From positions 143,327 to 207,326 of the forward strand of contig QQVD01000042.1 in NCBI GenBank assembly GCA_003388555.1: a stretch of DNA of 64,000 nucleotides, written 5' to 3'. This stretch comes from Acidobacteriota bacterium. GTDB lineage: Bacteria > Acidobacteriota > Thermoanaerobaculia > Multivoradales > Multivoraceae. Shown piece after piece: positions 26,317 through 35,106 of the stretch. The first letter of the stretch is position 1, and every line of letters begins with the position of its first letter. The position numbers were made by a program, and so were the translations under genes. The notes beneath the pieces are model-generated. The model did no database searches, was not told where the DNA came from, and was given only the letters and a program-made list of their open reading frames with translations.

Positions 26317-28818
26317 ATGTCTTCCGATCCACGAGAGCCCGGGCAGAGCGGCAAGGCGAGCCCATCGCGTCCGACCGCTGACACCGGCGACCTGGTGCGG
26401 CTGGAGCGGCGCCAGCTGCTCAAGGCGGGCGCGGCGGCCTCGCTGGCCGGCAGTGCGGGGAGCCTGCTGTCGGGCTGCGCGTCGGAGCGCGAGCAGCGTG
26501 TGCTCGAGCAGGTGGTCGGCAGCGCCAACGACAACTCGGGCGTCACCCGCTGGGTGGTCACCAGCTGCGGCCAGTGTCCGGCGGGGTGCGGCATCGAGGT
26601 GAGGGTGGTCGATCGCGACGCCAAGAAGATCGAGGGCCTCCCCGGCCACCCGGTGTCGGGCGGCGGCGTCTGCGCGCTCGGCCAGTCGGCGCCGCAGCAG
26701 ACCTACGATCCGGACCGGCTGCTGGCACCGCTGCTGCGCGGCGGGCGGGGGGCGCCGCAGGGCCCCGCTTCCTGGCAGGAGGCGCTGTCACGGGTGGCCG
26801 AGGCGCTGCGACGGTCGAAGGCGGACGGTGGTCTGGCGATCCTCACCGACTTCCGCGACTCGCTGGAGAATCGGCTCTTCTCGGCTCTGGCGCGCGAAGC
26901 CGGCGGGCGCCACTTCTTCTACGAGCCGGTGTGGAGGGCAGCGGAGCGCGCCGCGGCGGAGACCGTCTTCGGCGATGCGCAGCTGCCCGCGTACGATCTC
27001 GAGGCGGCCGACCTGGTGGTCTCTTTCGGCGCGCCGCTGCTAGACGGCTGGCGAAACCCGGTGTGGGCCGCGGCGGCATTGAAGACGCGGGGGCAGCGGC
27101 GACGGCGGCCGACCCTGGTGCAGATCGAGCCGCGGATGAGCCTCACCGGTGCCAACGCCGATCTCTGGATCGCGCCGCGCGTCGGCAGCGAGGCAGCGCT
27201 GGCCCGGGCCCTGTCGCGGGTGCTCGCGCCGACCGCGGACGGCGAAGGAGCCGCCGCGAACGCCGAGCCCGAGGATCCGCGCGCGGCGCTCGCCGCCGCG
27301 GCGGCGCGCTGCGACGTCCCGCTCGAGCGTCTCGAACGCCTGGTGGGCTGGGTGCGGGCCGCCGAGAGGCCGGTGTTCGTCGCCGCCGGCGCCTGGGTCA
27401 GCGGCGCCGGCTCCGACCCCGGCGCTCCGCCGGTGACCGTCGAGGTGCTGCGCCTGAACCAGCTGCTCGGTCGGATCGGCCGACCCGGAGGCGTCTTCCC
27501 GACTTCGGGCCGCAGACTGCAGCTGCCGTTCGATCCGCCCGGCCCCGAGGCACTGCCGCCTCCCGAACCGCTGCCGGCGCTGCTCGGCCGACTGCGCGCG
27601 GGAGAGGTGAGCACCCTGCTGGTGGTCGAGGTCGATCCGCTGCGAGAGGCGAGTGAGGCGACCGAGCTCGAGCAGGCGCTGGAGAGCGTCGACCACCTGA
27701 TCTGCATCGACTCGGTGCTCGGCGACACCGCGCTGCGCGCTGACGTCGTGCTGCCGTCGCTGACCGCTCTCGAGCGCTGGCGCTTCGAGCTCGCCGAGCC
27801 CTCGCGCCCGGGCGAGCTGCTGGTCGCCAGCGAGACGGCGATCCCCCCGGTCGCCGCCGACGCCGCCAGGCACCCCGCCGCGCTGGCGGCCGACCTGGCG
27901 ACAGGCCTGGTCGGCGCGGGCGAGGAGCCTCGCTTCCCTGCGGCCGACGCTGCCGGCGTCGACGGGCTCTTCGCCGCCGCGGTCGCGGCCGCCGCCGAAG
28001 AGGTCGGTCTGCGTCCGGCGGCGCTGCTCGAGCAGGGCTTCCGTTGGCGCGATGTCGCCTCCACGTCCGGCGAGCTCACCGTCGCCGCCGGCGCGCCCGC
28101 CTCGGGGCCGGCCCGGTTCGCCGACCGTGGAGGTCTCGAGAGCGCCGATCTGAGCGCCGAGACGCTGCCTGCCGAGCGGCAGCCCGCCGACGGGCTCGCT
28201 GCGACAGACGCATCGCGCTACACGCTGCTGCCGTTCGACACGCCGCACCTGGGCGACGGGCGCGCCGCCAACCGCACCTGGCTGCAGCAGCTCCCGGATC
28301 CGTTGACGACGGTGATGTGGGGCGCCTGGGCGGAGCTCGCCAGCGCCGACGTGAGGCGGCTGGGGCTGCGCACCGGTCAGTGGATCGAGCTCGGCGGCCC
28401 GGCGGGCGCGGTGACCCTGCCGGTGGTCGAGAGCCCCGCCGCGAGACCGGGAACGGTGGCGGTGCCGCGCGGCTACGGGCACCTGGAAGGCGGACGCTGG
28501 GCGCGCCAGCGCGGCGTCAACGTGCACCGGCTGGGCGCGCTCGCCGTCGCCGGGATCGACCGGGCCAGCGCGGTCGGTGTCGAGGTGACGCTGCGACCTG
28601 CATCCGCTCCTGCAGGCGCCGCCTTCGCCCAGTTCGGACGCGGCCTGCGCCATCCCGAGGACCTGCCGCGCCGTCGCGGCCGGCCCCTGCGCCAGGCCGA
28701 GACGCGCGCGCACCCTGGTGAACAGGCGAAGAGTGAGAGCGAGCGCCCGGCCGCCGCCGGCGACGCCGATGAGGCGTCCGCCGTGCCGGGTGGCGAGAGC
28801 AGCGAGGAGGAGCGATGA
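26317..28818 (+). CDS. Molybdopterin-oxidoreductase-fold Fe-S subunit (ActB1-like), Tat lipoprotein
   Basis: An 833-aa protein. The N-terminus carries a Tat-like RRQLLK (31-36) and a lipobox ending at Cys 54. An Fe-S site follows: C84-x2-C87-x3-C91-x27-C119. The rest has the molybdopterin-oxidoreductase fold (for example DLVVSFGAPLLDG, DTALRADVVLPSLTALER, a C-terminal beta barrel with VNVHRLGALAVAG). In alternative complex III the equivalent domain of ActB has lost the metal cofactor; here the retained Fe-S cysteines leave that open. Its stop overlaps the start of the four-cluster subunit (ATGA). ActB is normally a single fused protein, so this is a split version. Confidence 0.8.
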   Translation: MSSDPREPGQSGKASPSRPTADTGDLVRLERRQLLKAGAAASLAGSAGSLLSGCASEREQRVLEQVVGSANDNSGVTRWVVTSCGQCPAGCGIEVRVVDRDAKKIEGLPGHPVSGGGVCALGQSAPQQTYDPDRLLAPLLRGGRGAPQGPASWQEALSRVAEALRRSKADGGLAILTDFRDSLENRLFSALAREAGGRHFFYEPVWRAAERAAAETVFGDAQLPAYDLEAADLVVSFGAPLLDGWRNPVWAAAALKTRGQRRRRPTLVQIEPRMSLTGANADLWIAPRVGSEAALARALSRVLAPTADGEGAAANAEPEDPRAALAAAAARCDVPLERLERLVGWVRAAERPVFVAAGAWVSGAGSDPGAPPVTVEVLRLNQLLGRIGRPGGVFPTSGRRLQLPFDPPGPEALPPPEPLPALLGRLRAGEVSTLLVVEVDPLREASEATELEQALESVDHLICIDSVLGDTALRADVVLPSLTALERWRFELAEPSRPGELLVASETAIPPVAADAARHPAALAADLATGLVGAGEEPRFPAADAAGVDGLFAAAVAAAAEEVGLRPAALLEQGFRWRDVASTSGELTVAAGAPASGPARFADRGGLESADLSAETLPAERQPADGLAATDASRYTLLPFDTPHLGDGRAANRTWLQQLPDPLTTVMWGAWAELASADVRRLGLRTGQWIELGGPAGAVTLPVVESPAARPGTVAVPRGYGHLEGGRWARQRGVNVHRLGALAVAGIDRASAVGVEVTLRPASAPAGAAFAQFGRGLRHPEDLPRRRGRPLRQAETRAHPGEQAKSESERPAAAGDADEASAVPGGESSEEER

Positions 28819-29504
28819 CCCACTGGGGAATGGCGATCGACGTCGACCGGTGCACCGGCTGCGAGGCGTGCGTCGTCGCCTGCCACGCCGAGAACAACAT
28901 CGCACCGGCGGGCCCCGAGGAGGCGGCCGACGGCCGGGTGCGCCACTGGCTGCGCATCGAGCGCGAGTACGTCGGCGAGTTTCCCGACGCCAGGGTGCTC
29001 TTCCGCCCGGTGCTCTGCCAGCACTGCGAGGAGGCGCCGTGTGAGCCGGTCTGCCCGACCTACGCCACGTACCACAACGAGGAAGGCCTCAACGCGATGG
29101 TCTACGGGCGCTGCGTCGGCACCCGCTACTGCGCCAACAACTGCCCGTACACCGTGCGCGTCTTCAACTGGTTCGAGCCCGAATGGCCGCAGCCGCTCGA
29201 GCGCCAGCACAACCCCGACGTCACCGTGCGCCAGAGCGGCGTGATGGAGAAGTGCACCTTCTGCGTGCAGCGCATCCAGCAGGGCAAGCGCGCCGCCCGC
29301 GCCGAGGACCGCGAGCTGCGCGACGGCGAGATCCAGCCGGCCTGTGCGCAGTCGTGCCCCACCCGCGCGATCGTCTTCGGCGATCTCGACGATCCGCACA
29401 GCGAGGTCTCGCAGGCGTTCGAGAGCGGCCGCGCCGAGGTGCTGCTCGAGGATCTCGGCACCCGGCCGTCGGTGGTCTACCTGCGCGGTGAGGAGCCGCG
29501 TTGA
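28815..29504 (+). CDS. Four-cluster ferredoxin-like subunit (ActB2-like)
   Basis: A 229-aa Fe-S protein. Cysteines are grouped as in PsrB/ActB2: CTGCEACVVACHAENN (about 13-23), CQHCEEAPCEPVCP, CVGTRYCANNCPY, CTFCVQRI and CAQSCPTRAIVFGD. The sequence between RCVGTRYCANNCPYTVRVFNW and VTVRQSGVMEKCTFC is strikingly ActB-like. It should pass electrons from the quinol site in the membrane subunit to the pentaheme cytochrome. Translation is coupled on both sides: ATGA overlap upstream, TTGA overlap downstream. Confidence 0.88.
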   Translation: MTHWGMAIDVDRCTGCEACVVACHAENNIAPAGPEEAADGRVRHWLRIEREYVGEFPDARVLFRPVLCQHCEEAPCEPVCPTYATYHNEEGLNAMVYGRCVGTRYCANNCPYTVRVFNWFEPEWPQPLERQHNPDVTVRQSGVMEKCTFCVQRIQQGKRAARAEDRELRDGEIQPACAQSCPTRAIVFGDLDDPHSEVSQAFESGRAEVLLEDLGTRPSVVYLRGEEPR

Positions 29505-31399
29505 GCGACGCGGTGGCGGCTTCCGCCACGACCGCTGCGCCGGCCACCGGGCCGGCCCCGGCGCCGCCGCCGGAAGGCCTCGAACAGGTGCTGCTGCGAC
29601 CGCTGCGTGGCGTGCGCTGGCCGCTGCTGCTCGGGTCGATCGTCACCGGCATCCTGACGGTGGTGATGTTCGCCGCGTGGGGTGTGCAGATCCGCGACGG
29701 TCTCGGCGTCTCGGGCCTGAACCGGCCGGTCTTCTGGGGCTTCTACATCACCAACTTCGTCTTCTGGATCGGCATCTCGCACGCCGGCACGTTGATCTCG
29801 GCGATCCTGCGGGTGACGCAGGCGGAGTGGCGCCGGCCGATCACCCGTCTCGCCGAAGCGGTGACGGTGTTCGCGATCGCGGTCGGCGGGCTGTTCCCGA
29901 TCATCCACCTCGGTCGTCCGCTGGTGTTCTGGTACATGCTGCCGCTGCCCGGCCAGCGGGGGCTGTGGCCGAACTTCCGCTCGCCTCTGGCCTGGGACGT
30001 CGCCGCGATCAGCACCTACCTGCTGGGCAGCCTGCTCTACCTCTTCCTGCCGCTGATCCCGGATCTGGCGGCGCTGCGCGATCGCAGCGGGCCGGGCCTG
30101 CGCGGACGCCTCTACCGACTGCTCGCCCTCGGCTGGCGCGGCACGCAGACCCAGTGGCACGTTCTCGAGGCGGGCATCCGCACCCTGGCGGTGGTGATCA
30201 TCCCGGTCGCGATTTCGGTGCACACCATCGTCTCGTGGGACTTCGCGATGTCGCAGCAGCCGATGTGGCACTCGACGATCTTCGGCCCCTACTTCGTGGT
30301 CGGGGCGATCTACTCGGGGATCGCGGTGCTGATGATCGCGATGGCGGTGCTGCGGGTCGCCTTCGGCCTGCGCCAGTGGCTCGACGACCGCACCTTCTCG
30401 CACCTGGGGCTCCTCTTCGTGGCGATGACCATGCTGTGGGGCTACTTCACCTGGGCCGAGCACCTCACCGTGTGGTACGGCAACCACGTCGACGAGCACG
30501 ACGTCTTCTGGGCGCGGGTGGTCGGGGAGTTCTCGGGGCCGTTCTGGACCATGGTGGTCTGCTGCTTCGTGGTGCCGATCGCAGTGCTGCCGTGGCGCTG
30601 GGGGAGGAGGCCGCTGCCGCTGGGGCTGGTGGGCGCCTCGGTGCTGGTCGGGATGTGGCTCGAGCGTTTCCTGATCGTCGTGCCGACGCTCAGCTTCCCG
30701 CGGCTCGGCTTCACCGTCGGCGACTACTCGGCGAGCGGCATCGAGTGGGCGATTTTGATCGGTGCCTTCGGGCTGTTCGGCTTCCTCTACTTCGGCTTCC
30801 TCCAGCTGGTGCCGATCGTCTCTCTGTGGGAGGTGCGCGAGGGTGAGCTCGTCGCCCGCGAGCGCCTCGCCTCGGCCTCGGCGGCCTCGGCGGTCTCGGC
30901 CGAGACGGTGTCGGCGGCGAGCACGATCGAGATCGGTGACACCGACGAGGCCGTGGAGCTGGTGGTCGACGATCTCGAGCAGCTGCCGCCGTTGCTGCGA
31001 GGGCTCGAAGAACGCGGGCTGGCACCTCGGCAGGTCGAGGTGGCGAGCGCGGCGCCGTTGCCGGCGCGCCTGCTCGCCTCCGCCGGCGGGCACCCGGCGC
31101 GACGTCCCTGGCTGGTGGCCATCGCCGGCGGTCTGTCCGGCTGCGCCGCGGCCGTCGGGCTCGCCACTCTCACCGCCCTCGACTATCCGCTGGTCACCGG
31201 CGGCATGCCGATCGTCGCGGCGCCGCCGACCGGGGTGCTCGCCTTCGAGGGCACCGCTCTCGGCGCGATCTTCGCTACGGTGGGTTGGGTGTTGTGGCGG
31301 GCTCGCCTGGTGCCCGGTCGCCGCCTCGAGCCGCTGCGAGAGGGCGAACAGGTGGCGGCCGGCCGGGTCGTCGTGCGCGTACGCGGTACCGCCTCTTGA
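29501..31399 (+). CDS. NrfD/ActC-like quinol-oxidising subunit fused to ActD (DUF3341) domain
   Basis: A 632-aa membrane protein. Residues about 35-440 form an NrfD/PsrC-like bundle of eight to ten helices with ActC hallmarks: FWIGISHAGTLISAILR, QAEWRRPITR and PGQRGLWPNFRSPLAWD. After an Ala/Ser-rich linker (about 445-480) comes an ActD-like part with two helices (around 533-555 and 583-605) and the DYPLVTGGMPIVAAPP loop. In known alternative complex III operons ActC and ActD are separate genes. The start is TTG overlapping the previous stop (TTGA, 29501-29504). Proton translocation is proposed for ActC in the literature; I cannot judge it here. Confidence 0.85.
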   Translation: MSDAVAASATTAAPATGPAPAPPPEGLEQVLLRPLRGVRWPLLLGSIVTGILTVVMFAAWGVQIRDGLGVSGLNRPVFWGFYITNFVFWIGISHAGTLISAILRVTQAEWRRPITRLAEAVTVFAIAVGGLFPIIHLGRPLVFWYMLPLPGQRGLWPNFRSPLAWDVAAISTYLLGSLLYLFLPLIPDLAALRDRSGPGLRGRLYRLLALGWRGTQTQWHVLEAGIRTLAVVIIPVAISVHTIVSWDFAMSQQPMWHSTIFGPYFVVGAIYSGIAVLMIAMAVLRVAFGLRQWLDDRTFSHLGLLFVAMTMLWGYFTWAEHLTVWYGNHVDEHDVFWARVVGEFSGPFWTMVVCCFVVPIAVLPWRWGRRPLPLGLVGASVLVGMWLERFLIVVPTLSFPRLGFTVGDYSASGIEWAILIGAFGLFGFLYFGFLQLVPIVSLWEVREGELVARERLASASAASAVSAETVSAASTIEIGDTDEAVELVVDDLEQLPPLLRGLEERGLAPRQVEVASAAPLPARLLASAGGHPARRPWLVAIAGGLSGCAAAVGLATLTALDYPLVTGGMPIVAAPPTGVLAFEGTALGAIFATVGWVLWRARLVPGRRLEPLREGEQVAAGRVVVRVRGTAS

Positions 31400-31560
31400 G
31401 GTCGTAGGGGACGGCCGAGGGCCGAGACGGTTGCGCTCGTGGCGGACATGTCGTCGGCCCCGATGCGAGGTGCTGTCCGGAATCGAGGCGGGATTTCGTT
31501 CCAGAGGACACGTGATCGTGGCGCTGCGTCGTGGGGCGGGGATTTCCCAGGATTTCGAGA

Positions 31561-31566
31561 TACAGT
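31561..31566 (+). promoter_or_regulatory. -10-like hexamer before the tagged metalloprotease
   Basis: TACAGT at 31561-31566, within GAGATACAGTCG, lies 64 nt upstream of the protease ATG. It matches the TA(C/G)A(C/G)T form seen at other starts. No -35 element is recognisable. Confidence 0.3.
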
Positions 31567-31630
31567 CGACGGGACATCCCTGAGAACCGCCTTCGACGGC
31601 GTCTCCAAAGTCCCAACCAAGGAGAGAACG

Positions 31631-33142
31631 ATGAGAGCCCGACGCCTCCTCACGACGCGCCCGCTGACGGTGTGCCTCACTGCGTTCGTGGTGGCAGTCG
31701 TCGCGCTGCCGAGCCTGGCTCAGAACCCTTCGCGAGTCTTCTACGAAGACCTGCCACAGCTGGTCGGCGATCTCGCCGCCGAGAGCCGCGCCAGCCAGCT
31801 GCCGATCGGGACCGCGGTGGTGATCGACCGGCTCGACCTGGGTGGCGAGCTCGCCGCACTCGAGCTCGAGCGCTTCAGCGTCTGGACCGCCGACGCCCGC
31901 ATCCGGGTGCACTCAGACCAAGGCGTCATGACCCTGCCGGCTCCCAGCACGGTCTCGCTGCGTGGCTTCATCGCCGGCGACCCGAGCTCGCACGCGGCGC
32001 TCAACCTGCACGAGAGCGGTGAGCTCAGGGGCATGCTGGCGCGACGCGGCCAGTACTGGCTCATCGGACAGCCGGACGGCGTCGGCTCTGCGATCGTGGT
32101 GCGCGAGGTCGACGTCGAGAACGAGCTCGACGACCGCGTGCAGCAGTTCACCTGCGGCACCGAGTCGCTCGGCGCGCGCAGCGATCTCAACGCTCTCTTC
32201 GGCAGCGCCGACCCGGCCTTCGATGCCTGGCGCGCGGCACAGGCCAATCCGCGTGGGGTGAGCCACACCGCGCGGGTCGCGGTGGAGACCGACTTCGAGT
32301 ACTACAGCATCTTCGGCAACGTCGGCGACGCCACCGACTACGTCACCGACATCTTCACCTTCATCTCCGGCGTCTACGAAAGCGAGATCGACACCGACCT
32401 GCAGATCCCGGCCCTCGAGCTGCACACGACGGCGGCGGACCCGTGGGCGCAGTTCGGCACCACCTGCGGCCTGATGGAGTTCGGCCTCTACTGGAACACC
32501 AACTTCGCCGGCGTCGACCGCACCGTCGCCCACATGCTGAGCGGCAAGAACAACGGCGGCGGGGTGGCGTGGGTCGGAGTGCTCTGCTCCGATCCCTTCA
32601 GCGTCACGCTGTCGAACTTCGGACTGTCGTGTCCGCCGCTGGCGAACACCGCCAACTACGGCGGCGGCTACGGCTACACCGGCACCATCGACGGCAACTT
32701 CAACATCAACGCCCCGGTGGTGCTGTGGGACATCGTCGCCACGGCGCACGAGATCGGGCACAACTTCAACTCGCCGCACACCCACTGCTACGCCGGTCTC
32801 GGCGGCAACGCGAGCCCGGTCGACACCTGCTACAACGGCCAGTGCGGCGGTGCGGGCTGTTGGTGTGGTGGCACGTCACTGCCGGGAGTTGGGCCCGGCA
32901 CTGGCACCATCATGAGCTACTGCCACCTGCTGGGCGGCGGCATGAGCAACATCACCATGACTTTCGGCGAGGGCCATCCCTTCGGCACCGCGCCGGAGAG
33001 GGTCGGTGCCCGCATGCAGGATCACGTCGCCGCGGCCTCGGCGGGTGACCCCGCCTGTCTCGCGCCGTGGTCGCCGAGCGACATCTTCACCGACGGCTTT
33101 GAGTCCGGCGACACGATGTCGTGGTCTACGACCACGCCGTAG
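31631..33142 (+). CDS. Secreted metzincin (M12/reprolysin-like) metalloprotease with C-terminal GFESGD tag
   Basis: A 503-aa protein with signal peptide (about 8-30, ending SLAQ). The zinc site HEIGHNFNSPH (373-383) has the full metzincin H-E-x-x-H-x5-H pattern, and a Met-turn-like IMSYCHLLGG follows about 60 residues later. Numerous cysteines in between (CYNGQCGGAGCWCGG) suggest disulphides. The last 19 residues, IFTDGFESGDTMSWSTTTP, form the tag shared with three other secreted proteins of the window. A good AAGGAGAG lies 5 nt before the ATG. It is probably an extracellular peptidase. The stop codon lies inside a nested inverted repeat that belongs to a shared 97-bp 3' cassette. Confidence 0.9.
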   Translation: MRARRLLTTRPLTVCLTAFVVAVVALPSLAQNPSRVFYEDLPQLVGDLAAESRASQLPIGTAVVIDRLDLGGELAALELERFSVWTADARIRVHSDQGVMTLPAPSTVSLRGFIAGDPSSHAALNLHESGELRGMLARRGQYWLIGQPDGVGSAIVVREVDVENELDDRVQQFTCGTESLGARSDLNALFGSADPAFDAWRAAQANPRGVSHTARVAVETDFEYYSIFGNVGDATDYVTDIFTFISGVYESEIDTDLQIPALELHTTAADPWAQFGTTCGLMEFGLYWNTNFAGVDRTVAHMLSGKNNGGGVAWVGVLCSDPFSVTLSNFGLSCPPLANTANYGGGYGYTGTIDGNFNINAPVVLWDIVATAHEIGHNFNSPHTHCYAGLGGNASPVDTCYNGQCGGAGCWCGGTSLPGVGPGTGTIMSYCHLLGGGMSNITMTFGEGHPFGTAPERVGARMQDHVAAASAGDPACLAPWSPSDIFTDGFESGDTMSWSTTTP

Positions 33143-33253
33143 TCGTCGCCGTCTCTCCAACGGGTCCGCCGCCGGCCTGGCTGGCGGCGTGCTGCACGAG
33201 TCCGATGGCATCGGCGCCACGGTCGACGATGCCTGCGCCGTAGTCGTCGCCGT
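33101..33253 (+). repeat. 97-bp tag/3' cassette plus degenerate second copy (locus 1)
   Basis: Unit 0 runs 33101-33197: tag codons from GAGTCC, stop at 33140-33142, CTCTCCA at about 33153-33159 and the terminal GTGCTGCAC. Within it CGGCGAC (33106-33112) can pair with GTCGCCG (33145-33151), enclosing CGTGGTC-TAC-GACCACG (33124-33140). A second hairpin follows, CGCCGCC (33167-33173) with GGCGGCG (33183-33189). A degenerate second unit starts with GAGTCCG at 33198 and repeats CGCCGTAGTCGTCGCCGT exactly (33135-33152 and 33236-33253). Confidence 0.75.
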
Positions 33254-33657
33254 GGGCGTGTGACTTCGCCAGAGGCATGGCTGCCGGTCTGACTTCCCGG
33301 AACGGGGCCGGCCGTCGAGGGCTGTGACAGCAGGTCAATGGTCCCGGCCCTGGGCGCCTCCCGGACGTCCTCCCGTGACTCGGCCGTCGGATCGCCCGGC
33401 GCGCGCGCGAACCCGTACGAGTGGTCTGCAGCGAAGCCCTTCTGGGCGATCCGTGAGCGCATCCCCACCGATCCGCTTCTCCTGCGTCGCCAGACGGACG
33501 GCCGAGGACGGCGGTGGAGCATCACTGCGGAGATCGACGTGCGATTCGCCGGTCTGCCTCGTTTGGTTCCTCGAGTTCTCGCAGGAAGAACTGCGCCAGA
33601 GCCTCCTGACGGTGCCCGAACGCTCTCGGGACCGTTCATGGAATGGGAGATCAAGCG
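33143..33657. other. Intergenic region between two tagged genes
   Basis: This 515-base stretch starts with the 3' cassette of the metalloprotease and its degenerate copy (to about 33253). From there to 33657 no open frame with coding character, RNA gene or clear promoter was found. The downstream gene has its ribosome-binding site at 33645-33649. Confidence 0.5.
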
Positions 33658-35106
33658 GTGATCAGACGACGCGGTTTCACTCTCGTCCCCGGACCCCTGC
33701 GGCCTTGGCGCAGCGTCGGTGGTGCACCGCTCCTGGCATTGCTCCTGCGAGCGGTCGTCGGAATCGCATCCCAGCCCGCGTACGCCGAGGAGCTCGGAAT
33801 CGTGAGACGATTCGACAGCATCGACGTGACCTTCGGCTCGCTGGCCCACTCCCCGAGCCGACCAAACGTCGCCGTCGGCCCAGATCATGTCTTGGTGGGC
33901 ACGACGTTTCACGTGCAGGTGTTCGACCGCTCCGGTGTCAGCCTCTCGCTGGAGAGCCTCGAGGACTTCTTGTCGCTCCCGTCGCAGTGCGAGGAAGCGT
34001 ACTTCCCGGACGTCCTCTTCGACGGACAGTCGAGCCGGTGGATCGTCGGGGCTCGGGCAGCCGCCGACTTCTTCTGTCTCGCCGTTTCGTCCAGCTCCGA
34101 TCCGCTGGCGACCTGGTATCGGTACGCATTCCCCGTTGACACCCTCGACTCCTACTTCCACGTGGGCATCGGCGTGGACGCCCTGTATCTGGGAGCACAG
34201 CGTCTCTCTTCTGGCGGGAGAGTCTTCGCGATCGACAAGGCGGCGCTCTACGCCGGAGCGAATACCTCCATGGTCGTGCGCAGTCTTCGTGGCGGTAGCC
34301 ATCCGGTTCCGATCACTCTCCACGGCCAGGCATCCGGCACCTGGCCGACCTCCGATCGTCACCACTTCGTGGCCCTCGGCGATTCAGGCGCGCCCGCCAT
34401 CCTCAGGCTCTATTCCTGGAGCGACGCGCTGGACGGAGGTGTTCCGGACAACGGCGTCAGCCTCGACCTCGAGTCGGTGCACGGCACGATCCTGGAGCCG
34501 CCAGTCGACAATCCACAAGCCGGATCCGGCGCCCCGATCGCCGGCTTCGAGAGCGTGCCTCTCGACTTCGAGTACCGCGACGGCTTCGGATACGTGGTCA
34601 GCCACGCGTCTTGTCAGCCCGCCGGGGATGCGGTGAACTGCCTGCAGTGGGCGAAGATCGACCTCGAAACGCGTTTGCTGCACTCGGCGGGAGTCTTCGG
34701 CACCGATGGCGTCTTCAGAGCCTACGGTGATCTGGCCGTGGACCGGTGTGGCAATCTCGCCATCGGCTACTCACGCTTTTCGACCGACACGTTCCCATCG
34801 AGCTTTGTCGCCGGCGCTCTGGCCACCGATCCGCCTGGGACCCTGTCGAGCGAGATCGAGCTCCAACCGGGTGATGTGGTCTACCAGACCTCATCGGGCC
34901 GATGGGGTGAGTTCACGGGCATGACGCTCGCGCCGGACGGGAGATCGTTCTGGTACGCCGGGGTCTACTCGAAGGACGTGGGAGGGGGCAACTGGAACTG
35001 GGGAACGACCGTTGGCGAGCTCGCCTTTCCGAGTTGCACACCCACCGTGTTCGCGGACGGCTTCGAGTCCGGGAACACCTCGTCGTGGTCTTCGACCACG
35101 CCTTAG
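33658..35106 (+). CDS. Secreted beta-propeller-like protein with C-terminal tag (paralogue 1)
   Basis: A 482-aa protein from GTG 33658, chosen because GGGAG sits 8 nt upstream; ATG 33643 is an alternative. It has a signal peptide (about 15-40), then repeating blade-like segments: NVAVGPDHVLVGTTFHVQVFDRSG, YFPDVLFDGQSSRWIVGA, LAVSSSSDPLATWYRYAF, HFVALGDSGAPAILRLYSW, and GDLAVDRCGNLAIGYS. The same segments in the same order occur in the lipoprotein at 61196-62926, so they are paralogues. The C-terminus is VFADGFESGNTSSWSSTTP. No catalytic motif is visible. It is likely an extracellular or surface protein. Codon use looks somewhat less GC-biased than in its neighbours. Confidence 0.8.
   Translation: MIRRRGFTLVPGPLRPWRSVGGAPLLALLLRAVVGIASQPAYAEELGIVRRFDSIDVTFGSLAHSPSRPNVAVGPDHVLVGTTFHVQVFDRSGVSLSLESLEDFLSLPSQCEEAYFPDVLFDGQSSRWIVGARAAADFFCLAVSSSSDPLATWYRYAFPVDTLDSYFHVGIGVDALYLGAQRLSSGGRVFAIDKAALYAGANTSMVVRSLRGGSHPVPITLHGQASGTWPTSDRHHFVALGDSGAPAILRLYSWSDALDGGVPDNGVSLDLESVHGTILEPPVDNPQAGSGAPIAGFESVPLDFEYRDGFGYVVSHASCQPAGDAVNCLQWAKIDLETRLLHSAGVFGTDGVFRAYGDLAVDRCGNLAIGYSRFSTDTFPSSFVAGALATDPPGTLSSEIELQPGDVVYQTSSGRWGEFTGMTLAPDGRSFWYAGVYSKDVGGGNWNWGTTVGELAFPSCTPTVFADGFESGNTSSWSSTTP

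Noticed and set aside
31439..31630. Upstream extension of the metalloprotease
   Set aside because: The signal peptide begins at 31631 with a good AAGGAGAG box; the upstream part lacks coding character.
33101..33253. Integron attC site
   Set aside because: The GTTRRRY/RYYYAAC core sites are absent, and there is no integrase or cassette series in consistent orientation.
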